The notes below the pieces were generated by a model that had not been told where the DNA came from, searched no databases, and was given only the letters and a program-made list of their open reading frames with translations. Shown here in pieces: positions 47,886 to 59,879 of a stretch of DNA of 64,000 nt. Position numbers and translations under genes: made by a program. Where the stretch lies: NCBI GenBank assembly GCA_963969395.1, contig OZ017805.1, forward strand, positions 682,001-746,000. Reading direction: 5' to 3'. This stretch comes from Pseudoscleropodium purum. Lineage: Eukaryota; Streptophyta; Bryopsida; Hypnales; Brachytheciaceae. Position 1 is the stretch's first letter. Each line of letters opens with the position of its first letter.

Positions 47886-48497
47886 ACATCAAAAGCCAAC
47901 TGAATTTGGATTGTGGTGTCTTCCGTGCACCTTAAAGGGATGACTCAAAGATTGTATGGACACCCAAAAATTTCAATCATTCATATCATCATAATCATTT
48001 ATAAGTGCCAAATATGCTCTTTCATTCATCCCATGTGAAGTACAAATTAGAAACATCAAGACAATATTGTTGTTATGGCTATTCGAGCATGTTCTTTTAA
48101 AACACTCAATTGGTAAGAATTTAATTATAAATGCATTTTGACTATTTACAAGTTTTGAAATTTAATATATAAGCACAGTCATTTCAAAAATTTCTAAATG
48201 AAATCATAAGTTCAAATTCGAATGACAAATTTAGTAAAAGGGCTCTTATATTTTTTTATAATATTTATATTTATTATCATTACCGCTTATACATCAATGG
48301 TATTAAAAAATAATGCAATGATGTATCTAGCAATCTACCTATATACTTGGCATATACAATACTTTTATCATATTTTCAAAACATTGTACTATAATTTATT
48401 CAAAACTTTGAACTATTTCTATCATTCTATACTTGTCATAGAGAGTAGAGTTAGAAGACTAAGTTGTAAGACGGATACTACAAAGATGCATTTTATT

Positions 48498-49686
48498 TCA
48501 TTCGGAATCTGAATTGGATTCATCTCTTTGACTTAGGCCTCTTGCTTGTATTCCAATGTAGGGACCACCTCTATAGTATTCTTGATATCCGCTTTGTTCA
48601 CCTCTTTGTTTATGATTTACATAGTTTGGACCTCCAAAAGTTGGAGGAGGAACTAGAGCATTATGTTGTGATCTACTTTCATTTGAACCACTGTAATAAG
48701 AGCCTCTACGATGCCCATATGAATCACTTCCATTAGATCCCGGATAGTATTGGGCACTTCTATGAGTGGAACCACCATAGTGTGTGGTTCCATGGCTTCC
48801 TCTACTACCATTAGAGCCAATTTTTTAAAGGGGCACTATAGTATGAACCAAATCTACTAGACCCACCATAGTACGTCGTTTCATAGCTTCTTCCTCCACC
48901 TCGAGAGCCAACTTGTGGATCGTAACTGTAGTATGAACCACTTCTTCTTTGTTCTAATCCTTTTGCTTCATGTTCATGTTGGTATGACCCGCCATGCCTA
49001 TCTTGCCACCCACAATCTTGTAGGGCTTTATGCATTGCCTTTTGCATTTCTTGTTCATATACAATACATTCTCGTTCTTCTTTGCGTTTGTGCCTCTCTT
49101 CAAATGTGACAAGTGGAGGAGCATTATCATCATCATTGTCGTTGTCATCCATCCACTCATCTTCTGCATCTTACATCACAACCAAAGGTTGTTGTAGATA
49201 GCCTCGGTTGGACCACTTTGGCATGCAATTGCTTGGACCCATCCACTATGTATCTATCTTGGCATCTGTATGAGTATAATTCTCCACATTGTGACTTGTA
49301 GCTGTGTGCTAGTCTACGTCTTTGTGGAGTATGATTTCTACCCAAACCATGGCCATAATGTTATAATTCATTCCATTCCATTCCTTGGTTGAAATTGATA
49401 AAACATATTGCGCTTGTAAGTATTTTTGTTTGAAGTGTTTACTTTGGCAAGTGGACACTTGTCCTTTCCAACAACGGGCTTGCTTCTCTATACAATCACG
49501 TGTCTAAAATTTGAAGAGATGTGTCATTTTCACATACTTCTTACACATTGTACAATCCCACACTTTTGTAGGTTCATCTTCTCATCCCGATTCACCTACA
49601 CACAATAGGTCTTTCTAAGCTTTCTAGTCAACATTTTGGAGTTTTCCCTTTCAACTTACTCTTTTGGGTGGTGTATCTTTTAGTAT
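48498..49686 (-). pseudogene. Copy D UIM / G-S-Y-rich protein gene, decayed
   Basis: The start ATG has become ATA (49684-49686). The shared domain remains readable (MCKKYVKMTHLFKF ... MAMVWVEIILHKDVD), as do the Asp-rich stretch, the UIM-like segment (EQEMQKAMHKALQD, with Ala for the usual Ser) and the GSYYSYDP-type tail. After KF it keeps about 27 in-frame bases that copy C lacks. More than ten stops. It shows that this gene and the kinase have travelled together for a long time. Confidence 0.78.
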
Positions 49687-49889
49687 GATGAAGTCAAAGA
49701 AAATACAATGAAAAGATTACAAAACTATAGTTAACTTTAACAACACATGAAGAAAATGCTTTGTATTTAAAATAAAATAAAATCAAGTACTTTAATTCTT
49801 TAAAGCTCTTCAAAACCCCAAATGATGTAATGATTTGTAACAATGCAATCTTCAAATACAAGTACAACCGTCCATACAAAATTGGAAGG

Positions 49890-50218
49890 GGTGCGCAGAC
49901 TCCAAAAGGCACTGGTCCACCCACTCCAGAAGTGAACAATTGTAAAGAATGAGCCGTCCACCATGCCATTTATAGCTTTCAACGGCATACCAAGCAAGGT
50001 GGATGGATCGAACAATCCCTTAATAGACGGCGAGATCCTTTCGACAATGTTAGTCCATGGGTCAATTTCACGAACAACAACAATGGGTAGACGGTGTCAC
50101 GAACTGCCACGGGCATAACGACTCCATAGTAGATGAGGTGGACAATTATATGAGTGAACAGGGTGTGTGATTGGGGTGGGCGGGGTGGTTGTGGCAGACA
50201 AGGCGGACAAGTGCACTT
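49890..50218. promoter_or_regulatory. Decayed GC island of copy D (UIM gene side)
   Basis: Matches the position of 14494-14912 in A. The upstream part CACTCCAGAAGTGAACAATTG corresponds to the leader of the gene at 57637. The island is cut at 50218 by the left end of copy C. Confidence 0.5.
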
Positions 50219-50415
50219 CAGGGTTGACGAATCTCAACGTCCGCCCCAAAATTGCGTCCGTTTTCCGGACGCTAGCGGACGCAGCATCCCTCCCGCCGTC
50301 GGAAGGCGGACGCGTGGGGCGGGGCGGACGGGAGGCGGACGGCTAGAGCGGACGGGCGGGGCGGTCGGGCGTACAGAGCAGACGGGGCGGACGGACAGGG
50401 CGGACGGGGCGGACT
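50219..50415. repeat. Copy C terminus on the protein 1 side
   Basis: Inverse of 21516-21730, nearly identical. Compared with A it lacks about 13 bp of the GTCCGGACGTCCGG stretch. Confidence 0.87.
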
Positions 50416-50716
50416 TCGCATTGCCATTAGTCATTAGAAAATTTTAAATTATTATGTAATTTGAAAATTACACAATCACAAATGAATGCATCCACGTAAA
50501 ATAAGATGTACATATAAAAATATTTTTATACGCAAATGAAAATATAGCATCTTTATATATAAATATATATGTATAAACAAAATACATGAAAACATAGTTC
50601 CAATATCACTATTGAATCCTATACGATCTTTTTAAGATTTAAATCTTTCACATTCTTTTTTGTTTTTAAACAATGAAAGGCCCATTGTTTTTAAAAAACA
50701 AAATTCTCCTCAAATC
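50416..50716 (-). other. 3' flank of copy C protein 1
   Basis: Same AT-rich sequence as 21217-21515 in inverse orientation, including the inverted pair directly after the stop codon. No gene. Confidence 0.55.
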
Positions 50717-51523
50717 CTACTTTCCACCGGATGGACCACTACCTTCTTCCAAAACAAAAGGAAAATCTGCTGTACCGAGGAGTTTAGGAGATGATTGACG
50801 AGTTGACCGTTGTTGACTTGGACGGACTATTCGCCCTCCAGATTGAACTTCGATGTCCACCTTATGAAATTGTTTTTTGGTTTCCGGAGAGAAGTCATCG
50901 TCCTCTTCACGCTTCCTTTTTTGTTTTCTTTTCGGTGATAAATCGACTTCGTCTGCCTTCAAGGTTCTCAAATTGCTCTCCATACGATCTACCATTGCTT
51001 GAACAACTCCATCATCTCCTTTCCCTTGCCATGCTGTGAGGCAGTCTCCATCCAATAGGAAAGCCTTCCAATGCCCTATGATATCGCCAATGCGCCTATC
51101 AAATGCTGCTGCCACATCTACAAATGAATGTCCTGTGCTTGTTTGTCCATTTGTATCGTAGACAGCACGAACTTTTGCAGCCTCTTCCAACTTCGACAAT
51201 AGAAGGGCCCTACCTACGAGGGTGTGGTCGTATGCCTTATACTGCTCAGCAAACTCTTTTCCATGGTTCACCTCCACCCAACTGTCTTCTGGTCCTCTCT
51301 CCACTTTTTTATCTGGAAAACGAAAGAACTTTTCGTGTTGCAAGCTCCAATGTCCCCCCATGTTGCGACAAAACATTTCATGGGCCGCGTCATCTACGAT
51401 TCCTCGAGCCCGCAATTCCACCTCTCTATTGTGAGTCATCCACACATCCAAATCCAATGGTTGCTGAGATTCCTCGTACAAATCATGCCTCTGTTCATTT
51501 GCATTCCACCGGATTGGCTTCCC
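50717..51523 (-). CDS. Element protein 1 of copy C, C-terminal part with nuclear localisation signal
   Basis: Identical in protein sequence to 20410-21216. It lies in the same frame as the RING part and is separated from it only by TAG 51524-51526. It has no ATG near its start, which supports reading it as the tail of one larger protein (by readthrough) or as a fossil exon. Confidence 0.6.
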   Translation of the reverse strand, partial: GKPIRWNANEQRHDLYEESQQPLDLDVWMTHNREVELRARGIVDDAAHEMFCRNMGGHWSLQHEKFFRFPDKKVERGPEDSWVEVNHGKEFAEQYKAYDHTLVGRALLLSKLEEAAKVRAVYDTNGQTSTGHSFVDVAAAFDRRIGDIIGHWKAFLLDGDCLTAWQGKGDDGVVQAMVDRMESNLRTLKADEVDLSPKRKQKRKREEDDDFSPETKKQFHKVDIEVQSGGRIVRPSQQRSTRQSSPKLLGTADFPFVLEEGSGPSGGK

Positions 51524-52012
51524 CTAACGTTGATAATTTTGAAATTTGTACAGCGCTTGATCAAGAGGAAGATTCCAACGATTGTACTCGTGGCCTGGAG
51601 GCATAGCTTCCAAGATACCAAACATTTCGTAGAACCTAGCACTCAATGGACTACGACACTCGACACACACCGAACGAATGAGTGATGCTTTTACAATGCA
51701 AGTGACATGGAAAGTGTGGCGACATTGGCCCATGGTTATCGCACCTTCCGGTCCGAAGAGGCCTTGGCAAAGGCTACAACAACCATCCAAGATTGGAGAG
51801 GCTGGATCACAAGCATGCACCACTCGCTTGTCTTTCACATTGATGTGTACTGAAAGTGTGTTGTAAGGGACCCATCCTTCCTCTACTTCCAAGGCCCAAT
51901 TGATGGGTGGAGCTTGGTCCTTCTTTGTGTGGTTTAACCGCTCAAACATGGCATCCATGTCTCCCCAACATGTGATCTCCGTATATCCCTTTGAAGGATG
52001 TTGGTCAAACAT
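51524..52012 (-). CDS. Element protein 1 of copy C, RING-H2 part
   Basis: Identical to 19921-20409. All eight zinc ligands (C79, C82, C97, H99, H102, C105, C116, C119 counted from the ATG at 52012) are present. Likely E3 ubiquitin ligase module; the substrate is unknown. Confidence 0.85.
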   Translation of the reverse strand: MFDQHPSKGYTEITCWGDMDAMFERLNHTKKDQAPPINWALEVEEGWVPYNTLSVHINVKDKRVVHACDPASPILDGCCSLCQGLFGPEGAITMGQCRHTFHVTCIVKASLIRSVCVECRSPLSARFYEMFGILEAMPPGHEYNRWNLPLDQALYKFQNYQR

Positions 52013-52021
52013 AGTCTTGAA

Positions 52022-54115
52022 TCAACTCAAAGAGCTTTGAATGGCATCGCAATTTTCATTCGACTCCATTGCCAATGTTTGAAGACCTACCATTGCTCGA
52101 GATACTATAGAGGGTCTATCTTGGAGTCTTTGTACCCATGCTAACCATCGAGACTCCAAGCCGTTAGATGGCATAAACTTCTTCAAATCCAAGGACAATT
52201 GCAATCGATTCAACTTGGATTCAACGATTCCTTTTGCTTCAATTGCCTCCTCCAATTTATGCTTCAACTCTTCAAAGTCACAACTCTCCGTTTGCGTCTC
52301 CGCATTCACGTAAACGGATGAAAGCTTTTCCATTGATGGTTGTTGTGTCGTTTTTAACATGCTCATATCGTGACTTTCTTGTACATTCACAATGGCAGGG
52401 TTGTCGCTTGCTTTGGCCTTATCAAAAGGAAGACAGAGCTTATCTTCACTCTCTTGAGTCTCTTGACTATCTCCGAATACAATCACTGGTGAGATTGCAA
52501 CCTCACTTGGATTCTTGGAGGTCCCTTGCAATTCTGCAATCCGTTTATGCATCTTCATCAACTCCTCCATTTGCCTCGATGATTGTTGATTTAAATGTTC
52601 AACCTCACTCTCCGAAGTCTTTAATTTCAACTCCAACACTTTGCACCTTGCTTTCACTCCTTCAAGGTCAGCAATTTTTTTCTCATATTCTAGCAATTGT
52701 AGTATGTGAACATCTCTTTCTTCGAAAAGTGGTCCGAAAGTCTTTGTGAGATTCTGAAATGCTATAGCACCTTTCAACATCTTTGATGCCATGAAAGAAA
52801 ACTCCTTGGCCAAATTCATAAAAGTCGGAGCAGCTTGCGCTAAAAATTCAGTTGACATCGTCATCTTGAAAGCTGTATCAAGTATATGTCCAACATTCTT
52901 TGGATCTGCAAGTGGACTCATTGGAACAGTAGTAGCACCATCATCGGGGTTAGACGATCCGCCTATTTCTTCATGAAGGTTACTAAACTGAACCGAGAGC
53001 ATCAAAAGATTTTCCAATTGTTTTGGATTAGACATGTCTTGCAAGGTTCGATGTAGAGGACTCGTCAATGACGCTGTAAACGGAAACTTCTCCGCCCGCC
53101 TTTTACGCTCAGAACTCCATAATGAGGATATATTATCAAACGTCACGCTTTGTCCACGAGGCGTATGTACTTTGTCTTCTAAACTTAACGTTGGACTAGA
53201 TTCAACACCTTGATGCACAGGCGGAGATTTGTAGACCAAACTATCAAAACAATTGTTGGCTATCAGACTATCAATTGTAGCATTAGCCTTTGCCACTTTC
53301 TCCGCCAAGACTTCGTCTACTTTACTTTTTGAAGTTTCCCCGCGTTCCGTGCAAACCTTGCCTTTGTTTACAAACTCCGTTTGCGTTTGTGTCGCAACAT
53401 TTGGTGTAAAGGTCAAATGCGTTGGAGCTATGGAAAAGACTTCACCCTCCTGCGCCTCTACATCTTTCTCCACATCTTTCCCCACATTTTTCGAAGAGCT
53501 TTCATTGATTGCTTTTGTTGGAGATTGTACAGACCGTAATTCTTCAACATTTGAGGCTTTCTCCACACCATCCGTTTTCACCTCAATAGTATTTTTTAAT
53601 ACTTTTTCTGTTTCTCCCTCTGAATTGTACAAGTCGGGAATGTCCTTTTGATTGGCTTCAAGTAGAAGTGGGCAAGCTGTTGTCGTCGGAAACGTACTCC
53701 AATCGATCTTGCGCTCTAATATAAGTTCTGCATAAACCATACACGCCACGCTACAATTAATATAGCCTTTACTTCTGCGCTTGTTTCCGAATAGAACACG
53801 CCACACCTCCTCAGATCGATGGACAAAATGTTTGTTGTTGCAAGTCCATAGTTTACAACAAAAATCCCGTGTATGACTCTTGTGCAACTCTTGAGACCAC
53901 AACTTGTCAATGTGGTACATTTTAACATAGGTCCTGCACATTCTTGATGTCCAATATTCCGCATCTTCATCTTCCCACCTGCACTCTGCTTTAATTGTAG
54001 GATCATTTAAAATGTCAAGCCGAAGGTTGTGCGTAGCCCCCTTCACTTTGCTTTTTTACTTCACTTAGCTTCCTGGAGTCACCCCATCCATATTTCGATC
54101 ACCTTCGCCGTTCAT
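52022..54115 (-). CDS. Element protein 1 of copy C, shared domain and coiled coil
   Basis: Identical over 674 codons (52022-54046) to the copy A protein. The candidate ATG is at 54115, with the same two TAA codons (54065-54067 and 54056-54058) before the open stretch, and the same TGA (52022-52024) before the RING part. Four shared stops in an 1,133-codon frame that is otherwise intact in both copies is the main puzzle of this gene. Confidence 0.72.
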
Positions 54116-54319
54116 GATTGTCAATTGGATTCAATAACCAATTGAAGTGAATAAAAAAATCTCACGTGATAGTCAAAAGTGATGGCATCAACCGCAACAC
54201 AATAACACAAGATAGAGGACCCCAACTCTCCACCCCGTAGGAGCAACTAGCGCATAAAGCAATAGTAGCACATCCAACTTGGCACCGAAGGAGAATTGAA
54301 GTGAGAAGAAATGAAAAGT

Positions 54320-54600
54320 CACTCCACCCTTATAGCCGTCCGCCATCGGACCTGCCCCGGACCACGAGAAGCGGCTCCGAACCTTGCATCCGCCGCGCGG
54401 ACTGCCGACGTCCGCTTCGGCAGCGGACGCACCGTCCGCCGTCGCCCTGTCCGACCGCCCTGACCGACCACCCTGTCCGACCGCCCCGTCCGACCGGCGC
54501 GTCCGCTCGGACTGTCCGCACTGTCCGCCTTCCGACGCCGTCCGCGCTTTGGACACGCTGACCGCCCCACTTAAACACTGACCGCCGACGGCATCCACCC
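54320..54600 (-). promoter_or_regulatory. GC island and TATA box of copy C protein 1
   Basis: Inverse of 17335-17610 and identical where compared. The TATA box CTATAAGG lies at about 54328-54335 on the reverse strand. Confidence 0.65.
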
Positions 54601-57010
54601 AGCTGTCAATTGGTGCATCCTATGAGGCCATTATTATTCAAAAAGAGCGGTAACATTTCAAAAATAAAACAACCTAATAATCACTGCTAAATGAAGATCA
54701 ATGTAATTGGTTTGTTATTTTTTTTTTCCTAAATGTAAACCCTAAACCTTATACCCTAATTACCTTAAACCTTTTCTTCTCTCCCCTAAATTGTTTTACA
54801 AATGAGGGGAATGTGGTTAAGTTGAATATGTTTGAATAAGTTACTGATATTATTCCTCTAAATAGGTTTTGAGAAGATTTGAAGATGGTGGGGATTTTTT
54901 TAAAGTTCATTAGGAAATCAAATGTTTTGCAAAGATAATCAATTCCATTTTCATTGTAAGCAAATGAAATTTTTTAAAAAGACCCCAATACATAATTAGA
55001 ATAACAGTTAAATGGATTTCAACCTCATGATATTTAATGAAAGGTTGTGATTTCTCATTAAAAGTGCATCACGATCTTCAAATGAACATCGAGTTTTTCA
55101 TATTTCTTAATGAAATTTTGATTAGATTTGAATACAAAGATAAAGAAACAATGTTTTAACTTTCAAATCATGTATGGCTATATTTTTTCTTAAAAACATA
55201 GAAAAATTTGTTACTTGAGTTGGTGGAGTAGAATACATTATACATGTGCTATATTTATTTTGAAGGGTAATTCCAATATTCTTATTTCAAATGTTTTTAA
55301 ATATTAATTTTAAAAAAGAAGGTTCATTGTTTAAAGATCTAAAAAATTGACAAACATAATTTCTATTATAAATAGGAATTGAATTCGGAATTCGAACTTT
55401 GAAATGATTCAAATGAACAAGATATTGATTATAAAATATTTCTTTGTTTGAGTTTTCAAAATGAATTCACGAAACAATTGCAAACTTTTGAACTTAGGTA
55501 TATGGTATTGTTTTTGGTTTGTACTTTGTAGAGTATAATATTTCCATTTTAATCCTAAATAAATGAAAAAATTCCACATGAATGAAATGTTTCTATGTAT
55601 TGCACAAAGATTTCTACCAATTATTATGATAATTAAATATATTGTTACATTTCATAAAATATTCTACATAGAAAAAAAAAATCATTTCAATTTTCAATCA
55701 TGATAAAAGATGTCTTCTACTCTTTCTGTTATATGTTCGTTTTGTATAACGTGTACATTATACAATCTTTGAGAGCAAGGTAGTTCATTTTTGACTCTCA
55801 TTGAAATAGAAAATATATTTGTGTTTGGATTTTGAAATCATTATGTATTCTACGATCTTGCAAGAATGCATCTTGTTTCTTCCTTTGAATCCTTTTGATA
55901 TTTTCTTTTTTTTCCTTTGTTTTCTGTCTCGTAGGGCTCTTATTATCTTGTTCTCTTCATTTGACCAACCTATTTGGCTTGGCTCTTAGTTTTTTTTTTT
56001 TTTTAATGTAATGGTTTATGCATATGTTATAAAAAATATATATTATTTATTTAAAATTAATATATTGATGAACAAATGCATAAAGGCATTGAATGCTTTC
56101 ACATTTAAAGTTATAAATCCATCATAAATCACTCTTGCAAATTTGAATGATTGAATCGAAAATTTGAAAATGTAATTACAAGAGCTTTCAATTCAATCAA
56201 TTGCATAAATCATAAATGTTGAAATGCAACTCGTATAAGTTTAGCATCTATGAAGATTAATTCATGTCATCCACATGCAATTTTCCAATTTAATAAAATG
56301 CAATTGAGTACTTTAATTTCTTTCGTTCCAATTCTCCAAGTAACATTCACTTCATATCTTTTTCTATTTGTTTATCTATTTTTTGGGAACAAATGGAGAA
56401 ACCATCTTTGTCTATATTTGCACATGCACTCTTATTTGATTGATGAAGAATAGATTTATGAAATATATAATCATTGATTTGTTCATGTTGATTTATCTAA
56501 TATATTTTATGTATGTATATATATTTATATATATATATATCATTAAACGAGTATGAAAGACAAGATTGACAGATTGTGTTCGAATGTTGATTTTGAAATG
56601 ATTTAGTAGTATATCATTTATAAGAATATTATAATAGTGTTATGTTATAATATTCCTAAAACAATTGCAACAAATATTAAAATACATGCTAAGTTAGGTT
56701 TGTTAGCCTACCAATTGTTCATTAATAGACATAATTGAGTAGTCCCCTTAAATGAAACATTCAATATCTAATATCTTACAATCCAAATGGTGGATTTTTG
56801 TAAAATTTTTTCCACATTTTTTCCAACTAATTTACTACAAGATGCTACAGTTACATATGCCCCAAAGTATTTTTCTTTTAAGACTTGATATTTGCACTAC
56901 TATTGGCAGTTTTGAAGTGTTTTTAGTGAAAAGAACTTTACGGGTTAAACATCTCTACCATGAGATTTTGAAAAAAGAACAATTTCCTTCATTAGGTTAA
57001 GGGTTTAAGA
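54601..57010. other. Central AT-rich spacer of copy C
   Basis: Inverse of 14913-17334. Identical to A near protein 1, with scattered single-base differences and a shorter TA run (about 56515-56541) toward the UIM gene. No gene. Confidence 0.7.
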
Positions 57011-57440
57011 TGAGCTGTCCGCCCTGTCCGCCCGATCCGGCGTCCGCCTTGTCCGCCCCGTCCGTCCTGATACCTGTCCGCCCTGTCCACCCCGTCCGCC
57101 GCGATATCTGTCCGCCCGTCCTCCGTCCGCCTTGTTCGCCCGATCCGGAGTCCGCCCTATCCGGCCCGACCGCCCCGTCCGCCCCAATACCCGTCCGCCC
57201 CGTCCTCCGTTTGCCCAGTCCGCCCGATCCCCTGTCCGCTTGATCCCGCGTCCGCCCCAACCGCCCCGATACCTGTCCGCCTTGTCCATCCTATCGGGCG
57301 TCCGCCCTGTCCGCCCTGATACCCGTCCGCCCGGTTACGGCTGTCCGATTGACACGCGGACTGATGTGGTCCGCATGATCTGGACGTTCGCCTCGAAGCG
57401 TCCGCATATATATGGGGAGGCGGACGGCTCATTCTGAGCA
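57011..57440 (+). promoter_or_regulatory. GC island and TATA box of the copy C UIM gene
   Basis: CCGCCCTGTCCGCCC-type 10-bp units over 400 bp, then a CATATATATGG box at 57405-57415 and a leader of about 220 bases to the ATG at 57637. A TTGCTTCAG at 57621-57629 looks like a 3' splice site, so the leader might contain an intron. Confidence 0.65.
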
Positions 57441-57636
57441 ATCGTTCTCTTTTGGAGTGGGCGGACCAGTGCATTGGAAGCTCTGTGCGCCCCTTCCGCT
57501 TTGAGTGAATGATTGTTGTGAGATTGTTACAAATTTTCACAAAGTTCACGCTTGTAAAATTTTAATTAATTAGTTAAATCAAAATTTTGGTTCTTAAGCT
57601 TTCTAATTGTTTCATTCTCTTTGCTTCAGCTTCATC

Positions 57637-58872
57637 ATGTCGAAAGATAGAACACCCAAAAAAAGTAGTCGAAAGGGAAGACCCCAATTGTTCGATTGGG
57701 ATGCTTGGGCCGATCCATTGTGCGTGGGTGAACCGGGATGGGAAGAAGAACCAACAAGAGTGTGGGATTCTTCAATGTGCAAGAAGTATGTAAAAATGAC
57801 TCACATTCAAAAACTTTGGCCACGTTGGGAAGGACAAATGTCTACGTGCCAAAATGAGCACTTCAAACAACGATACATACAAGTGCATCGAGTTCTTAGC
57901 ATTAAAAGCGCCAAAGCAAATATAATGAATTATAATGTTATGGCAATGGTTTGGGCAGAGATTGTACTCCACAAGGACGTGGACTGGTGTACTGCTATAG
58001 GTCGCAATGTAGAGAACTATACGCGCACGGATGCCGTTATAGATACACAGTGGAGGGGTGCAAGCGATTGCATGCCAGAGTGGTCTAATCGAGGTTATCT
58101 ACAACAACCTTTAGTTGTTTTACGAGATGCTGAAGATGCGTGGTTAGATGACGATGATGACGATGATATGCAAGCGCCTATCACATTTGGAGTTAGGCAC
58201 GAGCGGGTAGAAGAACGAGAACGAATTGAATTCGAGCAACAAATGCAAGAAGCAACACGCAGAAGCCTTCAAGATCGTGGACGGCAAGATAGGCATGGTG
58301 GGTCCTACGGACATGAACATGGAACGCAAGAATCTGAACATGGAAGAGGTGGTTCATACTCTGATTACGATCCTCAAAATAGATATGAAGGTGGAAGAGG
58401 GAGCTATGGATCCACGCATTATGGTGGTTCAAGTGCAGTTGGTTCTCGTTATGGCACTCCCCCTGAAATTGGCTCTCTAGGTGGAACAGGTAGCTATGGC
58501 AACACACACTATGGTAGGTCTACTGAATCTGGTTCATATTATACGACGCCCACTCAAGTGGGCTTCGAAGGTAGTAGAGGAAGCCATGTAACCCCGCAGT
58601 ATAGTTGTTCTCTTCACGGAAGCGCCCAATACTATCCGGGATCAACTAGAAGTGATTCATACGGGCATCATGGGGCCTCTTATTACAAGGCTTCAAATGA
58701 AAGAGGATTAGAGCCTACTACTCCGGTTCCTCCTTCCACTTTTGGAGGTTCAAATTATGGACAAGGAGGTGCACCGAGTGGATATCACGGAAACTACGGA
58801 GGTGGTCCGTTCATTGGAGTACAAAGAAGAGGCACCGGTCAACAATTTGAGTCCGATTCAAATTCCGAATAA
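57637..58872 (+). CDS. Element protein 2: shared domain, ubiquitin-interacting motif, G/S/Y-rich tail
   Basis: 411 residues from ATG 57637 (MSKDRTPKKSS); an upstream TTG at 57607 is not a plausible plant start. Residues 40-120 hold the domain shared with protein 1 (MCKKYVKMTHIQKLW ... MAMVWAEIVLHKDVDW). Residues 171-177 are seven Asp. Residues 195-213 match the ubiquitin-interacting motif: acidic lead-in, then M203-x-x-A206-x-x-x-S210-x-x-D213 (MQEATRRSLQD). From about residue 215 the protein is low-complexity and rich in Gly, Ser, Tyr and His (GGSYGHEHG, YGSTHYGGSS), like prion-like tails that condense. It is the only intact copy in the window, and a 27-base deletion between repeats of TTTGGCCACGT keeps the frame. 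Likely a ubiquitin-binding assembly factor; function unproven. Confidence 0.8.
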   Translation: MSKDRTPKKSSRKGRPQLFDWDAWADPLCVGEPGWEEEPTRVWDSSMCKKYVKMTHIQKLWPRWEGQMSTCQNEHFKQRYIQVHRVLSIKSAKANIMNYNVMAMVWAEIVLHKDVDWCTAIGRNVENYTRTDAVIDTQWRGASDCMPEWSNRGYLQQPLVVLRDAEDAWLDDDDDDDMQAPITFGVRHERVEERERIEFEQQMQEATRRSLQDRGRQDRHGGSYGHEHGTQESEHGRGGSYSDYDPQNRYEGGRGSYGSTHYGGSSAVGSRYGTPPEIGSLGGTGSYGNTHYGRSTESGSYYTTPTQVGFEGSRGSHVTPQYSCSLHGSAQYYPGSTRSDSYGHHGASYYKASNERGLEPTTPVPPSTFGGSNYGQGGAPSGYHGNYGGGPFIGVQRRGTGQQFESDSNSE

Positions 58873-59454
58873 AAAAACATGCAAGTATCTAGTGAGCATG
58901 TGTTTGCTCGATTTTCTCATTTTTACTCTCAGGACAAGTATAGAGCACTAAATTGGTAGAAGTAGTACAAAATTTTAAATGAATAGAACAATTTTGAACA
59001 ACAATTTTGTTCACTTTTTCAAAAAGTGTTGTGTAATAGTGTACACCAAGTATGTATGTAGGCAAGCATATTGTTGAAGACATCATTGTATTATTTTATA
59101 ATAGCGTTGATGTATAAGGCTATAAGCGACTTTGATAAATAATAAAAATATGAAGAAGAAATGTAATTTTGTAAGAGCCATATTATGTCTATTTTTGAAT
59201 TTAGCATTCGAGGTTAAATATGTACTAGCATGGTGTGTATTTTGAAATTATTGTTGTGTGTTTATTACATTTAGAAACTCATAAATGATATAAATGTATT
59301 TCTAATTAATTTATGAAAGATTAAATTATTTGAAATTTTTTTATTTTTCATTCAACGATTGCTAAAAACTAAAATGATTTCTTATTCGTATGAAGAAATG
59401 CCCAAATTAGACAATTAGTGGTTCTTCTTTAGATTCTATTTTCAAATATGGAAG
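58873..59454 (+). other. 3' flank of element protein 2
   Basis: AT-rich and close to 12446-13020 of copy A in inverse orientation. AATAAA-like words (for example AATAATAAAAATATG near 59140) suggest polyadenylation signals. No gene. Confidence 0.6.
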
Positions 59455-59870
59455 TTCACTAAAATGGTTTATTTATGGTTCTTTAATTGACAAATACATT
59501 GATAGAATGCACCGAAACACAAAACATTATTAAATACAAGAGTTAATCCTTCTCTTTATCTTTTCCATTTTTATTTAAAATTGTAAGTGCACCATTTATG
59601 AAAGACCTAGGGTCACAATAGGGACCTATGATGCAAGTCATTTGAAAATTTATAAATAAATTACAAATCTTTGAAAAAATACAAAAGCACTTGATTTTAA
59701 TTCCTCATCAATTTCTCTTTGTCTGAATAATGAGAAAAAATATTCCCATCCAAAAAAATAGATGACAAAAACGGATCAGCTCTCAGATGCACCGTTTTTG
59801 AGACTCCCAGCCTGCCTTAAGATTTGAAAACAAAATCAAATTCGAAACTCATATAAAAAATATATATATT
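59455..59870. other. Segment present in copy C but not copy A
   Basis: About 415 bp of AT-rich DNA between the 3' flank of protein 2 and the GC island, where A goes directly from one to the other. I see no terminal repeat or target duplication, so it may be an insertion in C or a deletion in A. No gene. Confidence 0.55.
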
Positions 59871-59879
59871 AGAGCAATC

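Larger units (their letters stand above)
44972..50218. mobile_element. Copy D: old, half-length copy of the large element
   Basis: Starts CAAGGTTGAC with a decayed kinase-side terminus, then kinase pseudogene (-), a decayed GC block, UIM-gene pseudogene (-) and another decayed GC block, in the same order as in A. It stops at 50218 where copy C begins, so its spacer and protein 1 half are missing. GC blocks have lost most of their CpG, a sign of age. Two short elements sit inside its kinase gene. Confidence 0.82.
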
